This document shows, in pieces, positions 16,602 through 24,493 of a stretch of 64,000 bases of DNA. Positions within the stretch are counted from its first letter, which is position 1; every line of letters begins with the position of its first letter. The notes beneath the pieces were generated by a model. The model was not told where the DNA came from and did no database searches. It saw only the letters and a program-made list of their open reading frames with translations. The translations under genes and the position numbers were made by a program. The DNA is from Rhodoblastus sp963804045. Lineage in GTDB: Bacteria; Pseudomonadota; Alphaproteobacteria; Rhizobiales; Beijerinckiaceae. Location of the stretch: the NCBI GenBank assembly GCA_963804045.1, contig CAWDOR010000009.1, positions 1 through 64,000 of the forward strand, in the 5' to 3' direction.

Positions 16602-17203
16602 GCGCTGTCGCGGCCCAGACAAAAGCGGCGAAAACAAAACCTGCGCGGCACAAGCTTCATGTCGCGCATCACACGCTCGGGCGTGTGCGGCTGAAAATCC
16701 CCACCGCCAAGGGCGACGCCAAGGCTCTGCAAGCGATCGCCGAGACATTTCGCGCGACGCCGGGCGTGGACAGCGTCGCCGTCAACGCGGAGACCGGCAG
16801 CCTGGTGATGAAATATAGCGCGGCGACCCGCGACGCGGTTCACGCCCGGCTCGGCGCCCATCTCGGCGAGGATTTCAAGCCGCCGGAAACCGAAATCGAC
16901 AAGCTCGCCGACAATATCGGCCGCGAAGCGGAGTTTCTGGCCGAGCATTCGCACACCGCCCGAATCATCGTCGATTTCTTCATGAAGCTCGACGCATCCA
17001 TCAAACGCCACACCGACAATTACATCGATCTGAAGATCGTGCTGGCCGCGCTGATCGTCGGCGGCACGATGTTCGAGGTCGGCATCGCCGCGGCGACGCC
17101 GGTTTGGCTGACGCTGGCGGTGTTCAGCGTCAATCACATGGTGCAACTCCACCAGCACCAGCTCATGCGCGACGAACAGTCCGCGGCCGCCGTTCCAGCC
17201 TGA
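16598..17203 (+). CDS. HMA2-like domain protein with C-terminal membrane segment
   Basis: The 201-residue protein has a ferredoxin-like fold of the HMA2 type at about residues 18-90 (HTLGRVRLKIPTAKGDAKAL, then TPGVDSVAVNAETGSLVMKY) but no CxxC metal site. Residues about 140-180 form one or two membrane helices (LKIVLAALIVGGTMFEVGIA). His residues near the C-terminus (NHMVQLHQHQL) could ligate metal. It is translationally coupled to the gene before it and sits 22 bp before the P-type ATPase, whose own N-terminus resembles the same fold, so it is probably a subunit or cytoplasmic partner of that pump. Confidence 0.7.
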   Translation: MSAVAAQTKAAKTKPARHKLHVAHHTLGRVRLKIPTAKGDAKALQAIAETFRATPGVDSVAVNAETGSLVMKYSAATRDAVHARLGAHLGEDFKPPETEIDKLADNIGREAEFLAEHSHTARIIVDFFMKLDASIKRHTDNYIDLKIVLAALIVGGTMFEVGIAAATPVWLTLAVFSVNHMVQLHQHQLMRDEQSAAAVPA

Positions 17204-17225
17204 GCGCGAAAAAGGATTTTCGCGA

Positions 17226-19358
17226 ATGGAAATCGCCATCCGCCATTTCATGCGCGGGCGCGTGCGTCTGGCGGCGCGCCGGCTCTGCGCCGACCGCGCC
17301 CTGACCGAGAAGGCCGTGGCGTTTTTGCGGGCGCAATCCGGCATTGTCGATGTCCGCGTCAACTATGATTGCGCGTCGCTGGTCGTGCATTTCGATCCCG
17401 CGATGGAGCCGACGCTTCGCTTGCTGATCGGCCGCCTCAAATTGATGTCGCTTGCCGATCTGCGCATGATGGTCGCGGTGGCTGCGCCCGCGGAAGAACT
17501 TCCCCATCCCGCCGGCGAAATGCTCGCCGAGGAGCGCACCCGCCCACGCATTCCCCTGGTGCTGCCGACCCTGTCGCTGGCGCTGGCGATGACCGGCAAT
17601 CCGGCGCTGCTCGCGGCCAATATTCCGCTGATGGCCTGGAACAGCTTTCCCATCGCCCGGCGCGCTTTCGGCGTGTGGCGGCGCGAAAAGCGGCTCAATG
17701 TCGATTTCCTCGACACGCTGGCCATCGCCGCCTCGCTCACCCAGCACAATCAGGTCGCCGGCGGCTTGATCGTCTGGCTGATCAAGCTCGGCGACTGGAT
17801 TCGCGACCTCACCGCCGCCGGCTCGAAACGCGCCATCGGCGAATTACTGGAATTCGAGAACAAGCGCGCCTGGGTCTTGCGCGACGGCGAAATCGGCTCC
17901 GTGCTCGCCAGGGAATTGCGCGTCGAGGATTGCGTCGTGGTCTATCCCGGCGAAATGATTCCCGTCGATGGCGAGATTCTCGAGGGATCCGCCTCGATCG
18001 ACCAGAAAACCATCACCGGCGAGGGCCTGCCGGTGCATCGCGGTCCCGGCGAGGCCGCCTTCGCCGCCACGGTCTTGCGCGAGGGCCAGATCACCATTCG
18101 CGCCACCCGCGTCGGCGCCGACACCACCGCCGGCCAGATCGTGCGGCTGATCGATTCCGCGCCGGTCGGCGACACGCGCATGCAGAATCACGCGGAAAAA
18201 CTCGCCGACAAACTGGTCAACCCGACCCTGGCGCTGGCGGTCGGCTCGGCGGCGCTGACCGCCGATTTCAACCGCTTCCTCAATCTGGTGATCGTCGATT
18301 ACGGCACCGGCATTCGCGTCGCCGCGCCCACCGCCGTTTTGTCCTCCATGACCCGCGCCGCCCGCTCCGGCATCATCATCAAGAGCGGAAGGCACATGGA
18401 AAAGCTGGCCGAGGTCGACACCGTCGTCTTCGACAAGACGGGGACGCTGACCGTCGGCCATCCCGCCGTGCGCGACATCATTCCCTATCAGCAGAAAATT
18501 GACGCGCGCCGGCTGCTCGGCCTGTCTGCGGCGGCGGAGAGCCGCTTGCAGCATCCGGTGGCCGAGGCCCTGCGCCGCCGCGCCGTGGAGATCGAAGTCG
18601 AGGCGCCCCTGTGCGACGAGCCGACCTATCATCTGGGACGCGGCGTCGAGGGCCAGGTCGACGGCCATTACATCCATGTCGGCAATGAGCGGTTTTTCCG
18701 CGAGAGCGGCATCGATTTCAAACAGGCGATCCGCGACCGCGCGGATATGGAAAGCCAAGGCTATTCATGCCTCTACGTCGCCGCCGACGGCAAACTCGCC
18801 GGCCTCATCCCCTATGCCGACCAGATCAGGCCGGAAAGCCGCGCGGTTATCTCGCGGCTGCACGCGGCGGGCGTGAAGAACACCATCATGCTTACCGGCG
18901 ACAATGGCGTCGTCGCCCGCGCCGTGTCGCGCAAGCTCGGACTCTCCGATCATTTCGCCGACCTGCTTCCCGGTGACAAGGCCCAGGCCATCAAGGACCT
19001 TCAGGCCGAGGGCAAGGTGGTGTGCATGGTCGGCGACGGCATCAACGATTCCCCCGCGCTGAGCTTCGCCGATGTCGGCGTCGCCATGAAACATGGCGCC
19101 GAGGTCACCCATGAATCCGCCGACGTCGTGCTGATGGAGGATTCTCTGTGGAAACTGGTCGAGGCGGTTGAAATCTCGCGCGGCGCCATGGGGCTGATCA
19201 AGCAGAATTACGGCGTCGTCATCGGCCTCAATACGCTGGCGCTGGCGCTCGCCTTGCCCGGCGGGCTGATCACGCCCTCGGCGACCGCGCTGATCTCCAA
19301 TGGCTCGGCCATTCTCGCCAGCGTCAACGGCTTGCGTCCCCTGCTGCGCGCCGGATGA
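17226..19358 (+). CDS. P1B-like P-type ATPase lacking the CPx motif
   Basis: A 710-residue cation pump. An HMA2-like N-terminal domain without CxxC (about 1-75) precedes short membrane segments. Present are the actuator motif TGEG (264-267), the phosphorylation site DKTGTLT (403-409), the P1B hallmark HP (443-444), TGDN (557-560) and GDGIND (603-608). Where P1B pumps carry CPC, SPC or TPC in the transport helix, this one has DYGTG (358-362) before the conserved APTA, so the usual metal ligands are missing. The substrate cannot be read from known motif classes. It overlaps the EcsC-like gene by ATGA. Confidence 0.85.
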   Translation: MEIAIRHFMRGRVRLAARRLCADRALTEKAVAFLRAQSGIVDVRVNYDCASLVVHFDPAMEPTLRLLIGRLKLMSLADLRMMVAVAAPAEELPHPAGEMLAEERTRPRIPLVLPTLSLALAMTGNPALLAANIPLMAWNSFPIARRAFGVWRREKRLNVDFLDTLAIAASLTQHNQVAGGLIVWLIKLGDWIRDLTAAGSKRAIGELLEFENKRAWVLRDGEIGSVLARELRVEDCVVVYPGEMIPVDGEILEGSASIDQKTITGEGLPVHRGPGEAAFAATVLREGQITIRATRVGADTTAGQIVRLIDSAPVGDTRMQNHAEKLADKLVNPTLALAVGSAALTADFNRFLNLVIVDYGTGIRVAAPTAVLSSMTRAARSGIIIKSGRHMEKLAEVDTVVFDKTGTLTVGHPAVRDIIPYQQKIDARRLLGLSAAAESRLQHPVAEALRRRAVEIEVEAPLCDEPTYHLGRGVEGQVDGHYIHVGNERFFRESGIDFKQAIRDRADMESQGYSCLYVAADGKLAGLIPYADQIRPESRAVISRLHAAGVKNTIMLTGDNGVVARAVSRKLGLSDHFADLLPGDKAQAIKDLQAEGKVVCMVGDGINDSPALSFADVGVAMKHGAEVTHESADVVLMEDSLWKLVEAVEISRGAMGLIKQNYGVVIGLNTLALALALPGGLITPSATALISNGSAILASVNGLRPLLRAG

Positions 19359-20227
19359 AGCGCGCCGCGCCCGCCAAAATCTGGGCGGCCGCCGATTTGG
19401 CGGCGCTGGCGCGGGCGGTGGAGCTGCTGGAGGGCGAAGGCCTCGCCGCCAAAATCGGCCGCCGCGCTGGAGAGCCGGCGCGCAAGCTGCTTTCGCGCCT
19501 GCCCGGACCTCTGGCCAAAGGTCTGGACCTCGCCATTGAGCGCGCGGCGCTGGGAGCCCTCGATCTGGCCGTAAAATCGCTGGACACCGAGCGAAAACGC
19601 CCGCCGACGCCGCGCCTGGCCTCGGCTCTGGCGGGCTTGAGCGGCGGGCTGTCGGGGCTGATCGGTCTGGCCGCCTTGCCCTTCGAACTGCCGCTGACCA
19701 CACTGTTGATGCTGCGCTCCATCGCCGACATCGCGCGACACATGGGCGAGGATTTAACCCAGTTGGAGGCGCGGCTGGCCTGTGTTGCGGTCTTCGCCTT
19801 CGGGACCGGCGAGGATGGCGTGGGCATGGGCGAGGCGGAAGTCGGCTATTTCGCCTCGCGCGCCCTGCTCAGCAAACTGGCGAGCGAGGCCTCGTCGCTG
19901 ATGCTGGAGCGCGGCGGCGCGGCGGCGGCGGCCCCGGCGCTGAACGCCTTCGCCGCCGAAGTAACGACGCGCTATGGCGTCACGGTTTGGGAGCGCGCCG
20001 CCGTGAGCGCCGCGCCACTGATCGGCGCCGTCGGCGGAGCGGCGTTGAACGCGATTTTCACTAACCACTTCAACAACATCGCCTGGGGGCATTTTACCGT
20101 CAGGCGGCTGGAGCGGATTTACGGCGCGGCGGCGGCGAAGCGCCATTACCAAAAACTCCGCGCGACGCGGCCGGTGAAGCCCCGTAAAACGAAAATTCCG
20201 GCGCGACGCAAAACGCCGAACGCGTGA
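19355..20227 (+). CDS. EcsC-family protein
   Basis: This 290-residue protein shows the EcsC-family pattern: an amphipathic N-terminal half, then a Gly/Leu-rich hydrophobic hairpin (ALAGLSGGLSGLIGLAALPF, LPLTTLLMLRSIADIARHMG), the GEDL segment, and a conserved C-terminal region (GAVGGAALNAIFTNHFNNIA then GHFTVRRLERIYG). EcsC proteins are membrane-associated and mostly uncharacterised. It is the last gene of the four-gene operon, coupled to the P-type ATPase by a 4-bp overlap, so it likely assists the pump or its membrane environment. That link is inference. Confidence 0.75.
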   Translation: MKRAAPAKIWAAADLAALARAVELLEGEGLAAKIGRRAGEPARKLLSRLPGPLAKGLDLAIERAALGALDLAVKSLDTERKRPPTPRLASALAGLSGGLSGLIGLAALPFELPLTTLLMLRSIADIARHMGEDLTQLEARLACVAVFAFGTGEDGVGMGEAEVGYFASRALLSKLASEASSLMLERGGAAAAAPALNAFAAEVTTRYGVTVWERAAVSAAPLIGAVGGAALNAIFTNHFNNIAWGHFTVRRLERIYGAAAAKRHYQKLRATRPVKPRKTKIPARRKTPNA

Positions 20228-20276
20228 CGACCGCCTGTCCCGCGCGCTCGCGGAGTCCGCGAATCCGCGCGGCCGA

Positions 20277-20306
20277 TTTGGAAGGGACGCCGGCGTCCCT
20301 TCCAAA
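20277..20306. repeat. 30-bp perfect palindrome between convergent genes
   Basis: Fifteen bases from 20277 are followed by their exact reverse complement to 20306, centred on CC/GG. It lies between the stops of the EcsC-like gene (20227) and the PsiF-like gene (20333) and can fold into a strong hairpin for both transcripts. There is no T-run, so it is a weak match to a classic terminator; mRNA 3' end protection is equally possible. Confidence 0.6.
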
Positions 20307-20332
20307 GCCATCGAACAGAACCGAACGTCGGT

Positions 20333-20578
20333 TCAGGCGCCCGACTGGCACTTCTTCATAAAGCTGTTCTTCGCCGCGCCGGCCAAGGGCTTGCCATTGC
20401 TGCCGACGGCCTTGGATTCGCAGGAAGTCTTGTTGCACTTCTTGACAAAGCTGGTCTTCGCCGCGCCCGCCAGGGGCTTGCCGTCCTTGCCCACCGCCTG
20501 GGCTTCGCAGGTTGACTGAGCGTAGGCGCCGCCCATCGCAAACATCAGGACAGTGGTCGCGAGAATGAGTTTTTTCAT
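20333..20578 (-). CDS. PsiF-repeat periplasmic protein
   Basis: An 81-residue exported protein. A signal peptide (MKKLILATTVLMFAMGGAYA) is followed by two PsiF repeats, each with the pattern C-x-A/S-KAVG-x-D/N-GKPLAGAAK-x-SF-x-KKC. GGAGG lies about eight bases before the ATG. PsiF in E. coli is induced by phosphate starvation but its activity is unknown. The four Cys, two per repeat, could form disulfides. Confidence 0.85.
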   Translation of the reverse strand: MKKLILATTVLMFAMGGAYAQSTCEAQAVGKDGKPLAGAAKTSFVKKCNKTSCESKAVGSNGKPLAGAAKNSFMKKCQSGA

Positions 20579-20646
20579 GATCTGGCCTCCCTAGAGTCGC
20601 CAAGAGGATTGTAGCCAGCCCGTTGAAACTTGCAATCCGCTCCGTT

Positions 20647-22740
20647 TCAGCTCCCGCCCGCCGGCGCCTCGACCCGCTCCAGCCAGGCTTCGCGCCAGAA
20701 AAAGGTCGCGGCGCGCGGACAACCGCGGGCGCAAAGTCCCTTGCAATGCAGGCCCTTGAGCGTCACCGTCCGGGTCACCGGCGCCATTTTGCCGGTTTCT
20801 TCGAGGATGATCCGCTCAACCACTTGATGAACCTGATGCGTTTCGCCGCAATAGGCGCGCATTTCCGGTTCGAAGGTCAGACCCGCGTTGCGCGATCTGG
20901 GGCCGAGCGTCGGGCGGATCGCCTCCAAGGGTTTGACGCGAACCCAGTCGCCGGCTCGCAGACCGAGGTCGCCCTTGGCTTTTTTCCCCGGGGATCCGAC
21001 GATCAGGCCGAATTGCGGCAGGTTCAGCGGCTTTCGCAGCCTGTTGACGTATTTGCGAAAAACCACCGCGCGCAATTCCGGCAGGGTCATCTGGCCGCGC
21101 CGCCAGTCCCGGATCAGGCCGAACAGGTTTTCGGGAGCCTTGGGCGTCGCCACTTTGGCCAGAACCGTCGATTGACAGGCGTAAAGCCCGTCGCTGGACC
21201 GCGTGGCCAAGGCGCGCAAGCGGTCGAAGGCCTCGGCCTCGCGCGCGGGATCGAGGCGCGGTCCCGGCTCCCCGGCGGGACGCAGCCAGGCCTCGTTCCA
21301 GAACAGCAGGCAATCGCGCCGGCAGGAGTCATGGGCCGAGCCGTCGCAGCGCGTGTTCTCGAGAAACAGCGCCCCGCGCAGATCGCACAGATGATCCTTG
21401 CCTTCGAGACAGAACCCCTCGGCGCGGCGACGGATTTTGAACCGGCGGCCAATGAAAGCCGCCATTTCCGGCGTGAAGGGCAGGCCCCCGGTCGCGCCGT
21501 CGACCGACAGGCTCGACAGAATTTCGCTGGCGGAGCGCACGATCACCGCGTCGCCGCGCCCCAATTGCGTCAGAGGCCGCGCTGGCGTCACCGAGGCGCG
21601 CGCATGGCGCCGCCGCCGCCAATGGCGCAGCAGGCCGAGCGGCGAGCGGCTCAAGGCGTTGCGGCGGCCCTCGAAACTGACGCTGTGAATCCGCGCGTCC
21701 ACGGCGGCGATTTTTGGATCGGCGTAGAAAGCCGCGATCTTTTCCGCCGAGACGTCGTCTCCCGCCTCGGTCAGCCAGTCGCCGATATGCGCGCTCAGGC
21801 AGGCGAGGTCGGTGAGGATGCGGGTAAAACCCATGCCCGTCGCCGGACAGGCGTTGCGGCGGGCGTCGCTGATCAGCACCAGTCCGTCCCGCTCCGGCTT
21901 GTCGATCTTCATCAGTTCGGCGACGCGCATTTCCGCGGGGCCGCTGGCTTTCGCGCCCCGCAACCGCGGGGCCAGGCCCGGCATGATCGCGCGCAACGCC
22001 TTGGCCGGATCGTCGCGAAATTCTTTGACGCGCGCGCTTTTTGGCGCATCGTAAAGGAACAGGTTGACGCGCATCCGATCCGGCGCATCCTGGGCCATAG
22101 GGAACAGGCCGACATAGCCGACGCCGTCGCCCGCTGTTTCGCTGGCGTGAATCAAGCTGGCGAAGTCGAATTTCTCGCCCTCGGGCGCCTGCAAGGTGAA
22201 ACCGAGGCAGACGGAATGGTTCGGCGACAGGATGGTCTTGCGCAAGCCGAGATCGGCGCGAAGTTTTTCGCCGGGTCCCGTGGCGAGCACGGCGAGACGG
22301 GCGGCCAGCCTGGGGCCGCCGGCCAGGGTCACGACCGCGCCGCGCGCATGGCCTTCGATCCGCGCGACCTTGTCGTGAATGAACCGCACAGTCTCTGGCC
22401 AATGGGCGCGCACCGCGTTGACCATCCGATCGTAGCGCAGGCCGAATGCGGCCATGGTCTCGTCGTCGGCGCCAAGCAGGTCGGGTCCGCGCAGAACATC
22501 GGCGGCGCCCAGCGCGTGAAGAAGCTCGATCTGTTCGCGGCTCAGCTTTTCGCAGCGAAAGTCATCGGGATAAGTCTCATAGGGATCGACCACCGCCGTC
22601 CGCCAGCCCCGGCGCGCGAGGATCAGCGCCGCCATGGCCCCGGCGAAGCCGGCGCCGATGACGACGACATCGAAATCCGTCTGGCCCGCGGCGGTTTCGC
22701 CCTGCCGCAAAAAGACGTCGGGCTGGTGAAGAAAATTCAT
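20647..22740 (-). CDS. FAD-dependent oxidoreductase with a duplicated C-terminal Cys domain
   Basis: The ATG at 22740 has GGAG seven bases upstream; the product is 697 residues. Residues 23-350 form an FAD/NAD(P)-binding monooxygenase- or geranylgeranyl-reductase-like module (VVVIGAGFAGAMAAL; later ATGMGFTRILTDLACL). Residues about 396-490 and 598-690 are two copies of one domain, each with GL-x-FTPEM or GLTFEPEM and ending in three Cys and FWNEAWL (C465, C473, C477) or FFWREAWL (C666, C670, C674). The Cys sets could bind metal or form redox disulfides. Substrate unknown; no pathway genes flank it. Confidence 0.7.
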   Translation of the reverse strand: MNFLHQPDVFLRQGETAAGQTDFDVVVIGAGFAGAMAALILARRGWRTAVVDPYETYPDDFRCEKLSREQIELLHALGAADVLRGPDLLGADDETMAAFGLRYDRMVNAVRAHWPETVRFIHDKVARIEGHARGAVVTLAGGPRLAARLAVLATGPGEKLRADLGLRKTILSPNHSVCLGFTLQAPEGEKFDFASLIHASETAGDGVGYVGLFPMAQDAPDRMRVNLFLYDAPKSARVKEFRDDPAKALRAIMPGLAPRLRGAKASGPAEMRVAELMKIDKPERDGLVLISDARRNACPATGMGFTRILTDLACLSAHIGDWLTEAGDDVSAEKIAAFYADPKIAAVDARIHSVSFEGRRNALSRSPLGLLRHWRRRRHARASVTPARPLTQLGRGDAVIVRSASEILSSLSVDGATGGLPFTPEMAAFIGRRFKIRRRAEGFCLEGKDHLCDLRGALFLENTRCDGSAHDSCRRDCLLFWNEAWLRPAGEPGPRLDPAREAEAFDRLRALATRSSDGLYACQSTVLAKVATPKAPENLFGLIRDWRRGQMTLPELRAVVFRKYVNRLRKPLNLPQFGLIVGSPGKKAKGDLGLRAGDWVRVKPLEAIRPTLGPRSRNAGLTFEPEMRAYCGETHQVHQVVERIILEETGKMAPVTRTVTLKGLHCKGLCARGCPRAATFFWREAWLERVEAPAGGS

Positions 22741-22855
22741 GTAAAAACTCCGCAATATCGGATTGCGGAAAGTTTAACTCCAATTCGATAAAACGCATTA
22801 TTTATCGGGAATTAGTCTTAATTGTCGGCGGGCCGCCCGTAGTTTCCGAAGTCAA

Positions 22856-24112
22856 TCAAATATTGCGGGCGCCGCCGTGCTGGCGCGGCTCGAACAGCGC
22901 GCCGACGGAGACGGCGCGGTCCGGACGGCCGAGCGTCAGCACGGAATCGCCCTCGTTCAAAACCTCGTTTTCGTCGGGGCTGCTGTGCACGTCGCCATCG
23001 GCGCGATTGATCTGCACGACGAAAAACGCGCCCTTGGCCTGGCGCTCCAGCGCGCCGACGGTCATGCGCGCCGCCGGGCTGCGCGGCGCGATGATATTGG
23101 CCTGCAAATCCATGCCGAAATTGCGCAGCACGCGCTGAAAGCCGGTGGATTTCTCCAGCAAATCCATCATCCGCGCCGATTCCCGGTGGAGGAAAAGTTC
23201 GGCGATGCGCTCGCCGCCGATATACTCGGGCAGCACCACGCGATCGGCGCCGGCCAGCATCAATTTGCTTTCCGTGCTCGGCTTGTCGCCGCGCGCGATG
23301 ATCAGCAGGTCTGGATTGAGGGCGCGCGCGCTCAAGGTGACGACAATGTTGAGGGAATCATTGCCCAGGCAGCTCGCCAGGGCATGGGCGCGCCTGACGC
23401 CGGCGGCGTTCAGCATGTCCTCGCCGGTCGGATCGCCGCACAGGCAGAGATAGCCCTCGGCGCGGGCCTCGGCGAGCCGCGCCTCGCTCTCGTCGATGAC
23501 GACAAAGGCGGCGTTGGAGCGCCGCAGCGCCCTGGCCAGCACCATGCCGACGCGGCCGAAGCCGCAAACGATGACGTGGCCATCCAGATGCTCGATAAGC
23601 TGCTGCATTTTCTTGAGCCCCGCGATTTTGCTGATCTGGTTGAGGGTGAAAAACTGCACCACCACGCCGGTGAGGAAGATCATCGCGGTGCAGCCAAGCA
23701 GGATCAAGGCGACGGTGACCGCGTAGAGGAAGCCGTTGTTGATCGGCCGCACCTCCTCATAGCCGACGGTGTAAAGCGTGACGATCACCATGTAGAAGGC
23801 GTCGCGCAAGCTCCAGCCCTGCGACATATAGGCCAGCGTCGCCAAGGCGGCGACCAGCAGGATGAACAGCAGGCCGCCGACCAGATTGCGCTGCGGCGAG
23901 TCGAAGAACCCTTCGAGACGCGGCGGCGGCGCGCGGCGCACGGGACGGTGGCGCCGGGGCTTTTCCAGCTTTTTCTTGTTTCCGCGCGCGACGCCGGTTT
24001 CTAATTCGTTTTCCGCGTGGGGCGGCAAGGCGACGGGTTCGTCGCCCGCTTCAGGCTGCTGATCGTCCGGCTCCGTCATGGCCTCCCCGCCAAAATAATG
24101 CCGGCGGCCCAT
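22856..24112 (-). CDS. Potassium-channel protein with RCK (TrkA-N) domains
   Basis: A 418-residue two-TM ion-channel subunit. A charged N-terminus (about 1-75) precedes TM1 (VGGLLFILLVAALATLAYM), a pore loop with filter TVGYEE, and TM2 (LLGCTAMIFLTGVVVQFF). Then come an RCK-N Rossmann domain (HVIVCGFGRVGMVLARALRR) and an RCK-C domain (about 330-410, ending NEGDSVLTLGRPDR). The filter is TVGY followed by EE instead of GD, a known variant whose effect on selectivity is uncertain. Start at 24112 follows AGGTCGG; ATG 24079 is an alternative. It diverges from the Cys-rich locus. Confidence 0.85.
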   Translation of the reverse strand: MGRRHYFGGEAMTEPDDQQPEAGDEPVALPPHAENELETGVARGNKKKLEKPRRHRPVRRAPPPRLEGFFDSPQRNLVGGLLFILLVAALATLAYMSQGWSLRDAFYMVIVTLYTVGYEEVRPINNGFLYAVTVALILLGCTAMIFLTGVVVQFFTLNQISKIAGLKKMQQLIEHLDGHVIVCGFGRVGMVLARALRRSNAAFVVIDESEARLAEARAEGYLCLCGDPTGEDMLNAAGVRRAHALASCLGNDSLNIVVTLSARALNPDLLIIARGDKPSTESKLMLAGADRVVLPEYIGGERIAELFLHRESARMMDLLEKSTGFQRVLRNFGMDLQANIIAPRSPAARMTVGALERQAKGAFFVVQINRADGDVHSSPDENEVLNEGDSVLTLGRPDRAVSVGALFEPRQHGGARNI

Positions 24113-24493
24113 TTTCCGACCTATCGGGAAAAAGGACCAACAGCAAAAAGCGCTTTGCCCGGCGCCCGTCGCTCAATGCAAGCAAATTACGGGCTAAGGA
24201 GTCCGGTGGACTTTTGGCCGGCGCGCTGGTGTCGTCCGACAATTTTGCCGCTATCTTAGGCGCCCGCCGCCCTGAAATCCGGCAGGAACAGAAGCCGGTC
24301 GATCCCGCCCATGTTCAGGCGGCGGTTTTTGCCTGGGTCGCGCGCGTTCGGTTGGACCAGAATCCAGACGCGACGGTGGAAGGACCGTTGTTCGCCTCTG
24401 AAATCCTTGCCTGTTTTGGCCATCCCGCGTATAGTGGAACACTTGGATGCGTATCGTTCTCTGCGAGAGCGGACGACATTCCGGCGGACGTCG
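24113..24493 (+). promoter_or_regulatory. Divergent intergenic region with a strong promoter at 24407-24435
   Basis: TTGCCT (24407-24412), a 17-bp spacer and TATAGT (24430-24435) make a good promoter for the Cys-rich secreted protein locus, 59 bp before its ATG. The rest contains no convincing gene; an ORF running from 24311 into the secreted protein lacks a ribosome-binding site and would bury the signal peptide. Confidence 0.55.

Noticed and set aside
20623..22791. Long plus-strand ORF (722 codons) across the FAD oxidoreductase gene
   Set aside because: It is the antisense frame of a clear flavoprotein and is Arg/Gln/Gly-rich without any family motif; high GC makes such frames common.
24311..24493. 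N-terminal extension of Cys-rich protein A
   Set aside because: No ribosome-binding site at 24311, the promoter lies inside this stretch, and the extension would bury the signal peptide.
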